From NCBI GenBank assembly GCA_000336895.1, contig AOLX01000014.1, positions 382,535-446,534 of the forward strand: a stretch of DNA of 64,000 bases, read 5' to 3'. Origin of the DNA: Haloarcula argentinensis DSM 12282. Lineage in GTDB: Archaea > Halobacteriota > Halobacteria > Halobacteriales > Haloarculaceae. Both the position numbers and the translations under genes were made by a program. The notes below the pieces were generated by a model. That model saw only the letters and a program-made list of their open reading frames with translations. It was not told the DNA's origin and did not search any database. Positions 24,367 through 32,294 of the stretch are shown in pieces. The stretch's first letter is position 1; each line of letters begins with the position of its first letter.

Positions 24367-25886
24367 TGAAATTCAACAGTACAACGATTCTGACGCTCGT
24401 TTTCTCCGTGCTGGTCGTCTCAAGCGTGGCCGCTCCTGCGGCGGCTGCTGCTGGAGACTACCCGCTGAACGAGGAGGCGGACGAACACCCAGACACGTAC
24501 ATCGCAGAGGACGAGCTGGTGGTAGAGACGCATAACCGAACGACAATGAGCTGGCTGGAGTACGAGAACGACAACGGCGAGCTCCAGGAGCTGGACGCCC
24601 ATGTGAACGGGACGAACAGCTCCGCTATGGTCGGCTATCGGGCGGACAAGATTGAGGATCCAACCCTCAACCAGTTCCCGATCAAGAGCAGCGAGGACGG
24701 GAACAACACCGCTACGTGGCTGAACACGGGCGACTGGACAGCGAGCTCCAGCGTGATCTCCGTCAGTGACACGGACGGCTCCACGGCGTCTGGAGTCCAG
24801 TCCATCCAGATCGCTACGGACGGCTCCATGTCATCCGGAGCCAGCGAGAACGTGGCGTACACGGCTCCGTCGATCACGAGTGACGCTGAGAAACGGTATC
24901 TCCAGCTGGTCGGGAACGTGGAGAGCCTGGACAGCGCCACTGTGGTGGAGGTTCAGGTCCGTGACGGAGACGGCGACTACGTGGCTGCGACTATCGACAG
25001 CAGCGCCTCGGGCTCCTCGAGCTCCGTGATCGCTAACCAGACGGCCTCCGGCGTGATCTACCAGGAGCAGCTGGGCAAGCTGTCGGTCCAGGGCTCCGGT
25101 GACGGATCGCTGGACGCTGTGGAGGAGGTTCGTGTTGTCACCAAGGACGGAGACGCAACGGTGACGCTCACCGGGCTGAACGTAGCGAAAAAGTCCACGT
25201 GGGACTTTGGTAGCGAGCGCGTGCTGGACACGTCCACGGACGACACGGGCGACTATACGGACGAGGTAGTGGAGAACCGACCGATGGGCGGAGTCATTGA
25301 AGCCAAGAGCCTCCAGCCGATGGGAGAGGCTTTCGCGGACGCAACGGTTCACAAACTCTCGTATTACGACGTTCGCTATGCCATGTCTGACCACCCGGAG
25401 ACGGTCCAGGTGGAGTGGACGGACGCAGAGGACTACCCAAACTACCCGTACCACTTGGAGCTGACGTGGAACCGCTCCATTTCCACAGCGTACGATCTGA
25501 GCCACGGGAACATGGAGCTCCACACGGAACAGTCGTTCCTGTCGGAACGCTACCAGAAACTCCGCTACGCGGAAGGTACGGGCGACAAGAACGCGAGCGA
25601 GATCTCGGATAGCTCGTGGATAGATCTCACCGGGAGCCTGGGATCCGAAGGCAAGACGATCACGGCGGACTCTACGGTCCAACCGGACACCACCTACACG
25701 ATCCAGACGAAAGTCCAGGTGCTCGAGGATCAGCGGAGTAACCTCGAGAGCACCCAGATGGGTGGCGGTGGCGGATTCTGGGGTGGCGACTCCGGCGGCA
25801 ACCCGTTCATGTCGGTGTATAACTGGGTTGCTGGCGGCGTAGTGTCGCTCCTGAGTATTCTGGGGATCCGACGAGCGGGGGCCTAA
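24366..25886 (+). CDS. Secreted, C-terminally anchored surface protein (506 aa), candidate spike
   Basis: A Sec signal peptide (FNSTTILTLVFSVLVVSSVA, cleavage near AAAAAG) is followed by about 430 residues of acidic, beta-rich exterior sequence with several N-glycosylation sequons (for example NRT, NGT, NNT). A Gly-rich linker (GGGGGFWGGDSGGN) then leads to a C-terminal membrane helix (WVAGGVVSLLSILG). This layout matches membrane-anchored spike proteins of pleomorphic haloviruses in size and topology, but I see no specific sequence match. It is the first large gene of the block. Confidence 0.7.
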   Translation: MKFNSTTILTLVFSVLVVSSVAAPAAAAAGDYPLNEEADEHPDTYIAEDELVVETHNRTTMSWLEYENDNGELQELDAHVNGTNSSAMVGYRADKIEDPTLNQFPIKSSEDGNNTATWLNTGDWTASSSVISVSDTDGSTASGVQSIQIATDGSMSSGASENVAYTAPSITSDAEKRYLQLVGNVESLDSATVVEVQVRDGDGDYVAATIDSSASGSSSSVIANQTASGVIYQEQLGKLSVQGSGDGSLDAVEEVRVVTKDGDATVTLTGLNVAKKSTWDFGSERVLDTSTDDTGDYTDEVVENRPMGGVIEAKSLQPMGEAFADATVHKLSYYDVRYAMSDHPETVQVEWTDAEDYPNYPYHLELTWNRSISTAYDLSHGNMELHTEQSFLSERYQKLRYAEGTGDKNASEISDSSWIDLTGSLGSEGKTITADSTVQPDTTYTIQTKVQVLEDQRSNLESTQMGGGGGFWGGDSGGNPFMSVYNWVAGGVVSLLSILGIRRAGA

Positions 25887-25889
25887 GCC

Positions 25890-26345
25890 ATGTCCAGCGA
25901 CGGGCCACGCCTGTCCCGGTCAATGTCGTATATCCGGGAGAGCGAACGGCTGGGCGGATTCGACTCCGCTTTCGTCCAGGGTCTGGGCGGGATCGTCCTC
26001 ATGATCGCCTCTGTGATAATCGGAATTGGAGAGGCACTGGCTACGCTGGTGACGCGGCCCTCCACGGCGTTCAGTGAAGTGACGGCGCTGCTGATTCAGG
26101 CGGGGTTTGGAGCTCCGGCGCGGTTCCTCCAAGACGCCTGGAACACAGCAGCGGTCCAGTTAGGCATGGGTCCGTGGACAGGTCTGGGGCCGTTCGTGGC
26201 GGTCCTGGCCGTGGTCGTGGTAGTGCTGGCTATCGTGATCCTGAACTACGCGGTGGGGAGCACTGGCGCGGACACGCTGACCGGGATCAATATCCCAGTG
26301 ATCGGGAGAGAGGACACGGACGAGGAGCTGGGGGAGGAGGAGTAG
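25890..26345 (+). CDS. Small integral membrane protein
   Basis: A 151-residue protein with two strong membrane helices (about residues 33-55, IVLMIASVIIGIGEALATLV, and 103-127, VAVLAVVVVVLAIVILNYAV). An amphipathic stretch lies between them and an acidic tail (REDTDEELGEEE) at the end. It starts three bases after the 506-residue surface protein. It could be a membrane partner in the particle envelope; function is otherwise unknown. Confidence 0.65.
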   Translation: MSSDGPRLSRSMSYIRESERLGGFDSAFVQGLGGIVLMIASVIIGIGEALATLVTRPSTAFSEVTALLIQAGFGAPARFLQDAWNTAAVQLGMGPWTGLGPFVAVLAVVVVVLAIVILNYAVGSTGADTLTGINIPVIGREDTDEELGEEE

Positions 26346-26387
26346 CCATGGACGCCCACAGCCACAGACCTGGCCGGAGGACAGCAT

Positions 26388-26780
26388 ATGTCTGACGACG
26401 GATGGACGCCTCCGACAGTAGGAACGTCGTCTGATCCGCGTGTCTTAGCGGGGAGCTACACAGACGGCGGGACGATCCTGATCGGGAAGTTAGTGAGCAC
26501 GATCCTGGGGGCTGTCTGGCTGACTTTCGTAGGTGGCTGGTGGGCGATCATCAGCGCGGTGGTAGAGGTCCATGTAGCGATGATAAACGCGGGAGCAGAC
26601 GGCTACGCGGGCATAATCAGGGCTATGGGACAGGGAGGCGCGGAGACGATCCGCATAACCTGGGCGTCCGCGTTCCGCGCGGCTGTGGAGACAAACCCGC
26701 TATTCGCTCCGATCCTGCTCACCCTGGAGATAATCGCTGTCTCAGCGATCTTCCTGGAGCTCCGGAGGAGGCTGGGATAA
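26388..26780 (+). CDS. Small integral membrane protein
   Basis: A 130-residue protein with a Gly/Trp-rich double-length hydrophobic region (about residues 30-65, ending FVGGWWAIISAVV) and a C-terminal helix (APILLTLEIIAVSAIFLEL). The N-terminus is polar. It is separated by 42 bp from the gene before, the largest gap in the block, and its stop overlaps the following start (TAATG). Confidence 0.65.
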   Translation: MSDDGWTPPTVGTSSDPRVLAGSYTDGGTILIGKLVSTILGAVWLTFVGGWWAIISAVVEVHVAMINAGADGYAGIIRAMGQGGAETIRITWASAFRAAVETNPLFAPILLTLEIIAVSAIFLELRRRLG

Positions 26781-27226
26781 TGGTTGACGATATCCCTGGC
26801 TGGATCGGTGATCTGAAACAGCTGGCTCCAGTGGCTGGGATGCTCGCTACGATAGCAGCGGATCCGGAGGAGTTTATCCGGGAGATCGTGGCGGAGTGGG
26901 TGGTGGACCAGATCCTGGACGCCACTCAGTACGTGCTGGGCTGGTCCGTGTTCTCCTACGAACGAGTTCGGAATATCATCCTAGACGCTATTCCGATCCT
27001 GACAGGACCGGCAAACCTGACGGAATCAGCAGTAACTGGGCTTTTCGACCTGATTTACGGTTTGGTCCAGGGGATAGCGAGGGAGGCAGGGCTGGCTGGC
27101 CCGCCAGCTGCGGCGTTCACGATCAGCGTGCTGGTGCTGTTAGTGGGATCGCTGCTGATCGGGGGGCTGTACCTGATCCCTGGGAGCGATCTGGTACAGG
27201 GAACTCTGGAGGGCGTTAAACGATGA
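26780..27226 (+). CDS. Membrane-associated protein (148 aa)
   Basis: A 148-residue protein with amphipathic helices in its first 100 residues and a strong membrane helix near the C-terminus (ISVLVLLVGSLLIGGLYLIPG). The start MVDDIPGWIGDLKQLAP is set by the TAATG overlap with the previous stop. No motif is recognised. Confidence 0.65.
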   Translation: MVDDIPGWIGDLKQLAPVAGMLATIAADPEEFIREIVAEWVVDQILDATQYVLGWSVFSYERVRNIILDAIPILTGPANLTESAVTGLFDLIYGLVQGIAREAGLAGPPAAAFTISVLVLLVGSLLIGGLYLIPGSDLVQGTLEGVKR

Positions 27227-27462
27227 TCGGGAAAGAATCAGTGGCGGATCTCACAGCCGTCCTGGCTAATGTAGTATCGTGGGTAGCACACACTGAACAG
27301 ATCTGGTTTCCAATGGCGGCGGCCTACGCTCGCTATCTGGAGCCAGTCTACGGGCTCCCGGATATTCGGGGGCCGCTGGCGTTCATCACGCTGACGTACA
27401 TGGGGCTGCGGCTGGCGGATCTCTGGGACGCGAAAGACGACGCAATGGAGGAAATGACATGA
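27223..27462 (+). CDS. Small membrane-associated protein (79 aa)
   Basis: A 79-residue protein with moderately hydrophobic helices (AVLANVVSWVAHTEQIWF and AFITLTYMGLRLADLW) and an acidic tail. ATGA overlaps at both ends tie it to its neighbours. Function unknown. Confidence 0.6.
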   Translation: MIGKESVADLTAVLANVVSWVAHTEQIWFPMAAAYARYLEPVYGLPDIRGPLAFITLTYMGLRLADLWDAKDDAMEEMT

Positions 27463-27926
27463 TAGAGAACAGCGTGCTCGAGGCGCTGGCGCTCCAGGTG
27501 GACGTGATCGGGTGGGCGCGGTCCCACGTGGCTCTCGTGCTGTCTGGAGTGGTGGCGCTGGTAGCACTGGCCTGGGCATACCAGGCGTACGAGGAGGCAG
27601 AGGATCGCCGGGAGGCCGTGTCAGGCTTCGCTGGCAGAGCCAAAGAGGGTACTGGCGGCGTGCTGAACGTCGTTCTGGTATCGCTGGTGTCTGTAGTGGG
27701 CTGGGCCGCTACGACGTTCCAGACAGCTGGAGAGGCGATCTCGTTTGTGATCTCGCTGGTTCCAGAGGTTCCCGTGCTGGCGGGATCCGTGATAACGGTG
27801 GGTCTGGGAGCTATCGGGCTGTCGGACCTGATCGTACTGCGGACCTACCACTTTGTGGGGATCTCTATGTCGATTCTGACGCTGGCGGTAGCCTATCGGA
27901 CAGATTTCGGGGAGACAGACCTATGA
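27459..27926 (+). CDS. Integral membrane protein with four to five helices
   Basis: A 155-residue polytopic membrane protein. Hydrophobic segments lie at about 27-48, 68-88, 95-130 and 135-150, with a charged loop EEAEDRREAVSG after the first. It overlaps its neighbours by ATGA. The multi-helix topology resembles the small polytopic envelope proteins of pleomorphic viruses, but I claim no homology. Confidence 0.65.
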   Translation: MIENSVLEALALQVDVIGWARSHVALVLSGVVALVALAWAYQAYEEAEDRREAVSGFAGRAKEGTGGVLNVVLVSLVSVVGWAATTFQTAGEAISFVISLVPEVPVLAGSVITVGLGAIGLSDLIVLRTYHFVGISMSILTLAVAYRTDFGETDL

Positions 27927-28060
27927 TTCTGGAAACAGCAGCGGCGGGGCTGGAAGCGATCACCCATGGAGTAATGGAGACGGTGGTCCAGACGGTCCCG
28001 CTGTTTGAGGCGGCTGGTATCGGACTGATCTACCACGCGGCGGGGGTGAGCCTCCGGTGA
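27923..28060 (+). CDS. Tiny protein (45 aa)
   Basis: A 45-residue protein starting MILETAAAGLEAITHG, with one weakly hydrophobic amphipathic helix near the C-terminus (FEAAGIGLIYHAAGV). It is bracketed by ATGA and GTGA overlaps, which is the main evidence that it is translated. No family recognised. Confidence 0.55.
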   Translation: MILETAAAGLEAITHGVMETVVQTVPLFEAAGIGLIYHAAGVSLR

Positions 28061-29832
28061 GCCGGTCCGCCGTGGTCCTGGGGCTGGTCGCTCTGGTGAT
28101 AGTGACAGGAGCAGTGGCTCCAGCAGTAGCACAGAGTGACAACGGGAGCGCGGCGGATCGTAAGCTCACGCTGGAGGAGCTCGCTCCGGGCGGCTCCAAG
28201 CCAGCAAACGCACCGGATTCCGTCCGCTCGAATGGGAAGTACGGGGAGTTCGTGGTGAAGGTGCTCCCGACCGGGCTGTTGGTGGACGAGAGCGAACGCT
28301 CGCCGTCCTGGCGACATTTGGAGGCGGGCCAGACGGTGAAACGTGACTACCTCCAGCTGTGGTCTAAACGGGCCTACGGCGCTGAGGAGGAGGACTACGT
28401 GGTGGAGGTGGCTCACTACAAGGTGGGCCAGGAGCAGGTCCAGACGGAGAACGGGGAGGCGCGCACCCGGAAGATTGCCACGAACGTCACGCGCTACGAG
28501 CGGACAGTGACGATGGGCGGCGGGTATGACTACGCGCGGATAGATCTCCGCTCTCACTACGAGGAGCAGGTCCGGACGGTGATGTGTGTCCGTGGAGAGT
28601 CAGATAAGAGCTGTCTGGAGAACCCCGGAGACAGCCGCTGGACGTTCAACCACCAGAGCTCGAAGGCCACGCTCCCAGTGGAGACGAACAGCGCGGGAGC
28701 GCGGCTGGGCTGGGGGCTGGTATCGCTGCTGATCCCGTTCTTTGCGGGCTCTGTCGTGACGCTCTACGGCGGACGGAAAGCGGTAGCGAAGGCGAAGGCC
28801 GGGCCACAGATCAGCGCGATCTGGTGGGTTCTGACCGCCGTGGGAGGGATCCTGTTCACCGTGCTGGCGTGGGACTGGCTGGCCGGGACGCTGATCCGGG
28901 CTCCGTGGCTGGTGTCGGCTGCTGGCGGGATCCTGCTGGGCGTGATCGCAGTGGAGTGGTTCGGTCGGAACACGTTCGGGGCTGGGTTCCTCCAGTTCCA
29001 GCTGGCGGAGGGCTTCGATCCGACCGATCCAGCGGACGTGGAGGAGGCCGTCCAGGAGGCCCAGGAGGCGACGGATCCAGACGCTGACAGTGGCGGGCCA
29101 GAGGACGCTCCTGGTGTGCTGAAAGCAAAGCTCCATATCGCCCGGTTCGCGCGTGGCGACACGGGAGCACGGAGTGCGATCCGGAAGGGGATCCGGAAGT
29201 TCTGGGCGCGGGCTCGAGGAGCGAGCGCGGACCTGGAAGTGGACGGGAATATGCAGACGCGGATAGACGTGGATGGGCCGATAGACGAGCTCTATCTGAT
29301 GGATCCAGAGGACGAGGAGCCGCTGGAATACGTCCCGGAGCACCATGCAATAGAGTTCCCGGATCTCGTGACGTACGAGGAGACGGAGGACGGAGACGTG
29401 ATCCGTCACTACCACCCGGTTCCGTGGATAGCTGGCGGGCTGACGCTGGGGGCTGGCTGGGTCGGGAGCCAGCTGCTCACCGGCTCCGGACTCCTGGGGC
29501 TGGCGGTGGCTGGGCTGGGTCTGTTCGCGTTCAAGATCGCCCGCCCTCGGGACGGGGAGCTGTCGGCTAACCTGGCCCCGCTCCACTACCATCACGCGGT
29601 GGGCTCGATGCTCACCCACGCTCGAGGGCTGGCGGACGCTAAGAGCTGGGACGAGTGGTTCAGGAACTACGCGGAGTCTGAGGCGGAGAGCCACGCGGAC
29701 CGGAAAGAGCTGCTGGACGACAGGAGCGAGAGCCAGATGGACGAGATCTACAACCGCTACGTAGCCCAGTCTGACGGAGACGCTCCTGTTCGGAACGGAG
29801 ACAGCGGCCAGGAGGAGCCAGCAGATGATTAG
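28057..29832 (+). CDS. Large membrane protein with exported N-terminal domain (591 aa)
   Basis: A signal peptide (VVLGLVALVIVTGAVAPAVA) is followed by an exterior domain of about 190 residues with two Cys (MCVRGESDKSCLE) that could pair. Three membrane helices lie at about 215-320. A cytoplasmic domain of about 150 residues, rich in Asp/Glu (DPDADSGGPEDAPG), then leads to a second hairpin of membrane helices (about 460-500) and a hydrophilic acidic tail. It begins with GTG in a GTGA overlap. Placed just before the ATPase module, it could be the membrane scaffold of a secretion or assembly machine. No sequence family recognised. Confidence 0.65.
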   Translation: MSRSAVVLGLVALVIVTGAVAPAVAQSDNGSAADRKLTLEELAPGGSKPANAPDSVRSNGKYGEFVVKVLPTGLLVDESERSPSWRHLEAGQTVKRDYLQLWSKRAYGAEEEDYVVEVAHYKVGQEQVQTENGEARTRKIATNVTRYERTVTMGGGYDYARIDLRSHYEEQVRTVMCVRGESDKSCLENPGDSRWTFNHQSSKATLPVETNSAGARLGWGLVSLLIPFFAGSVVTLYGGRKAVAKAKAGPQISAIWWVLTAVGGILFTVLAWDWLAGTLIRAPWLVSAAGGILLGVIAVEWFGRNTFGAGFLQFQLAEGFDPTDPADVEEAVQEAQEATDPDADSGGPEDAPGVLKAKLHIARFARGDTGARSAIRKGIRKFWARARGASADLEVDGNMQTRIDVDGPIDELYLMDPEDEEPLEYVPEHHAIEFPDLVTYEETEDGDVIRHYHPVPWIAGGLTLGAGWVGSQLLTGSGLLGLAVAGLGLFAFKIARPRDGELSANLAPLHYHHAVGSMLTHARGLADAKSWDEWFRNYAESEAESHADRKELLDDRSESQMDEIYNRYVAQSDGDAPVRNGDSGQEEPADD

Positions 29833-30709
29833 CCAGCAGGCTCCGCTGAAGGGGCTTCAGACGGCGCTGGAGCGCGCGGACGCCCAGACGGTGGACACGG
29901 AGCGGCTCCGGGAACAAGTCCACACGGCTCTCGAGGAGGCGGGCGTGGAGACGCCCACGCGGCCAGCGTCCGCGAAACTGACCCACGATCAGACGGACCT
30001 GCTCGTGGATCTCCTGGAGGGGTTCTCCTCGAGGAGAGAGATCCTGGAGTGGGAGCAGGAGCTGGTGATCCAGACGGTGGGCCAGCTGGAGGACTCCTGG
30101 TTCACCCGCGTAGCCTCAGACGCTCCCACTGTCTCCGCGCTGCTGGGAGAGCCGTGGGGGGAGGTGGATGGGATCCGGCCCGATCTCGCTCTCGAGGTTC
30201 GCCGCGGGATCGTGGCGAAGGATCTCCTCCCGGCGTTCCACGCGGCCCACGAGGTGGCGCGGTGGAGCGCGGTGGAGCGGGTGGATCACCTGGCGGACGA
30301 TCCGGAGCAGGAGGGCATGGAGCCGATAGAACCCAGAGATCAGGAATATCCACTCATGCGGCCCGCGTTCGGAGAGATCGCGGGCCAGCAGGAGGCGGCG
30401 CTGGGCCAGCTCCTGGAGGGCTTCGAGAGTCCAGAGCAGCTGCTGGCGTGGGCGCTCCAGGTGGTGGGAGCGAGCTACGCGGAGATAGATCGGGAGACGA
30501 TCACCCAGCCGTACTTTGAGCTCCCGATCAGGCGGCGGCTGGTGACGGAGGAGCCCACAGAGGAGGATATGTTTATCCGGGAGTCCTGGGCGGCTGAGTA
30601 CCTGCTCCCGGCGTTCAACCGGGCGGCGGACGCTCTGGCGGACCGGACGACAGAGGTAACGGCTGGACAGCAATACCGCGGAGAATCTGGAGACGGATCT
30701 ATCACATGA
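29825..30709 (+). CDS. Soluble helical protein with an internal duplication (294 aa)
   Basis: A soluble, almost entirely helical acidic protein. Two halves repeat each other: LLVDLLEGFSSRREILEWEQ and IVAKDLLPAFHAAHEVA in the first half align with LGQLLEGFESPEQLLAWALQ and WAAEYLLPAFNRAADALA in the second. This indicates a tandem duplication of a roughly 120-residue helical unit. It overlaps the preceding gene by eight bases and the ATPase by ATGA, so it is likely the ATPase's partner or adapter. Confidence 0.65.
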   Translation: MISQQAPLKGLQTALERADAQTVDTERLREQVHTALEEAGVETPTRPASAKLTHDQTDLLVDLLEGFSSRREILEWEQELVIQTVGQLEDSWFTRVASDAPTVSALLGEPWGEVDGIRPDLALEVRRGIVAKDLLPAFHAAHEVARWSAVERVDHLADDPEQEGMEPIEPRDQEYPLMRPAFGEIAGQQEAALGQLLEGFESPEQLLAWALQVVGASYAEIDRETITQPYFELPIRRRLVTEEPTEEDMFIRESWAAEYLLPAFNRAADALADRTTEVTAGQQYRGESGDGSIT

Positions 30710-32070
30710 GCACAGACAACGACAGCGGAGAGATAGCGGACTGTCAGGAGCACAGTCTCCTCGAGGTAGCCCAGAACCCGGACCTGCTCCGGGAGCGCGT
30801 GGAGGGCGTGACAGCGCCAAGTATCGACAAGACGCGGGAGGAGACGGGTGATAAACGCGCTCACACGGTGGGCGAGAACCTACGGCGCGCGTTCGGGTTC
30901 AGGCGCTGGACGAACGTCTTGGAGGATCTCGAGCAAGCGGATCACCCGGCCATGGAGGACAGCTCCCACCCGATAGTGGAGCACCCGCGGGCGTTCCTGG
31001 ATCACCTGATCCACGTGGACGACATGGATAAACTCCGTCTGGAGCATGGCGAGCTCGAGGGGCTCCCGAAAGAGCGGCGGGAGATGTTCCAGTGGCTCCG
31101 GCAGAATCCAGAGATCGTCCAAGAGCTCCGGAACGGCGGGACGGACTGGCTGGCGTACGGACCGAAAGGCTCCGGTAAGAGCACCATGTCCGCGGCCAAA
31201 GTGATCCGCCAGCTGGAGGTGAACCTGGACGCCGTGGTGTGGCGCGGGACGAGCGCCCGGACAGAGTGGCTCCCGCTGCGGGCGTGGACACGGCTATGTC
31301 TCCCGGCAGGTCTGGAGGTGGAGGCGTACCTGGATCCGCCAGCGGACGACATGGAGCCGGTGGAGATCGATCTGGAGCGGATGTGTCACGAGGTGGTCCG
31401 GTACGATTCGATCCGGGATCTGAACCACAACGTGCTCGAGGAGGGCCACTTTCACGTGGTCTACCCGGATCCGCGGTTCCGTGGAGCCACAAAAGCGTAC
31501 CAAGAGGCGGAGGAGATCGGGGAGATCCCGCACCATAGCGCCTGGGACGTTCAGGTGGACGAGGAGCTGGAGCGGACGGACATAACGCCCAGTAAGATGT
31601 GGTGGTTCGCCTGGGCGATTGATAAGATAGATCAGGGGCCACCGATCTGGCTCTCGTGGTTCTGTGACGAGATAGGGAACGTCATGCCAGAACACGCGGA
31701 TAACGACTATCACCAGCTGTACGACCGGATCAGCGCGTTCCGAGATAAGTACGTGGACGCTCGTCGTAACAAGTTCTCCACGTTCGGGATCGGCCACGAA
31801 CCGGGCGATCTCCACAACATGATGCGGAAAAAGATGCGGTGGCAGATCACGCTGGCCGGGATCGACAACCCGACCGGAAAGACAGTCGGGATGGGAGACG
31901 CTCCGATGGGACGGAACTACACCCAAGGTATGCAGCTGGGCCAGGCGCTCTCTTGGAACAGCCAGAACTTCGCCGAGTTCAGCTGGAGCGATATACCCAG
32001 CCAGTTCAAGGTTCCCGGCCAGCTCCATGTCCGTTTTCCGGAGGTTCTGGAGGTGGTTCGCTCGTGCTAA
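30706..32070 (+). CDS. P-loop ATPase of the structural block (HerA/FtsK/VirD4-like)
   Basis: A 454-residue cytoplasmic ATPase. A helical N-terminal domain (1-140) precedes Walker A GPKGSGKST (152-160). Walker B is probably in PIWLSWFCDEIGNV (about 305-318), followed by an Arg/Asn-rich segment KYVDARRNKFSTFGIGHEPGD typical of HerA/FtsK-type DNA or secretion motors (sensor and arginine-finger region). It is the only motor in the block. Membrane-enveloped haloviruses of the pleolipovirus group also carry one ATPase of this general kind. DNA translocation versus protein export cannot be decided from sequence. Confidence 0.75.
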   Translation: MSTDNDSGEIADCQEHSLLEVAQNPDLLRERVEGVTAPSIDKTREETGDKRAHTVGENLRRAFGFRRWTNVLEDLEQADHPAMEDSSHPIVEHPRAFLDHLIHVDDMDKLRLEHGELEGLPKERREMFQWLRQNPEIVQELRNGGTDWLAYGPKGSGKSTMSAAKVIRQLEVNLDAVVWRGTSARTEWLPLRAWTRLCLPAGLEVEAYLDPPADDMEPVEIDLERMCHEVVRYDSIRDLNHNVLEEGHFHVVYPDPRFRGATKAYQEAEEIGEIPHHSAWDVQVDEELERTDITPSKMWWFAWAIDKIDQGPPIWLSWFCDEIGNVMPEHADNDYHQLYDRISAFRDKYVDARRNKFSTFGIGHEPGDLHNMMRKKMRWQITLAGIDNPTGKTVGMGDAPMGRNYTQGMQLGQALSWNSQNFAEFSWSDIPSQFKVPGQLHVRFPEVLEVVRSC

Positions 32071-32294
32071 CCGAAAACCAGCGGGAGACTGTCCAGAAAA
32101 CCGATTCTGAGCCGATTCCTGAAAATCTCGCCAGCTCGCGGCTCCAAGCGGTTACGCGCTCGCGCGTAGTAAGGGAAATAAAGTCAACCCCCGGCCCCTC
32201 CCCTCCAGTATTTCCGCTAACGGAACCGCTGGCGGAACCGTCAGCGGAACCGCTGGCGGCAACAGCTGGACGGCTCCAGGAGGTGGCGGCATGA
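32064..32294 (+). CDS. Small Pro-rich soluble protein (76 aa)
   Basis: A 76-residue frame beginning with GTG inside the ATPase end (seven-base overlap) and ending in an ATGA overlap with the giant surface protein. The C-terminal half has a short tandem repeat (LTEPLAEPSAEPLAA) encoded by three 12-bp units at 32,222-32,257. Positional coupling is the main support. No motif is known. Confidence 0.5.
   Translation: MLTENQRETVQKTDSEPIPENLASSRLQAVTRSRVVREIKSTPGPSPPVFPLTEPLAEPSAEPLAATAGRLQEVAA

Noticed and set aside
26348..26395. 15-codon frame between two membrane protein genes
   Set aside because: Too short and overlapping the next start; no helix or motif to support it.
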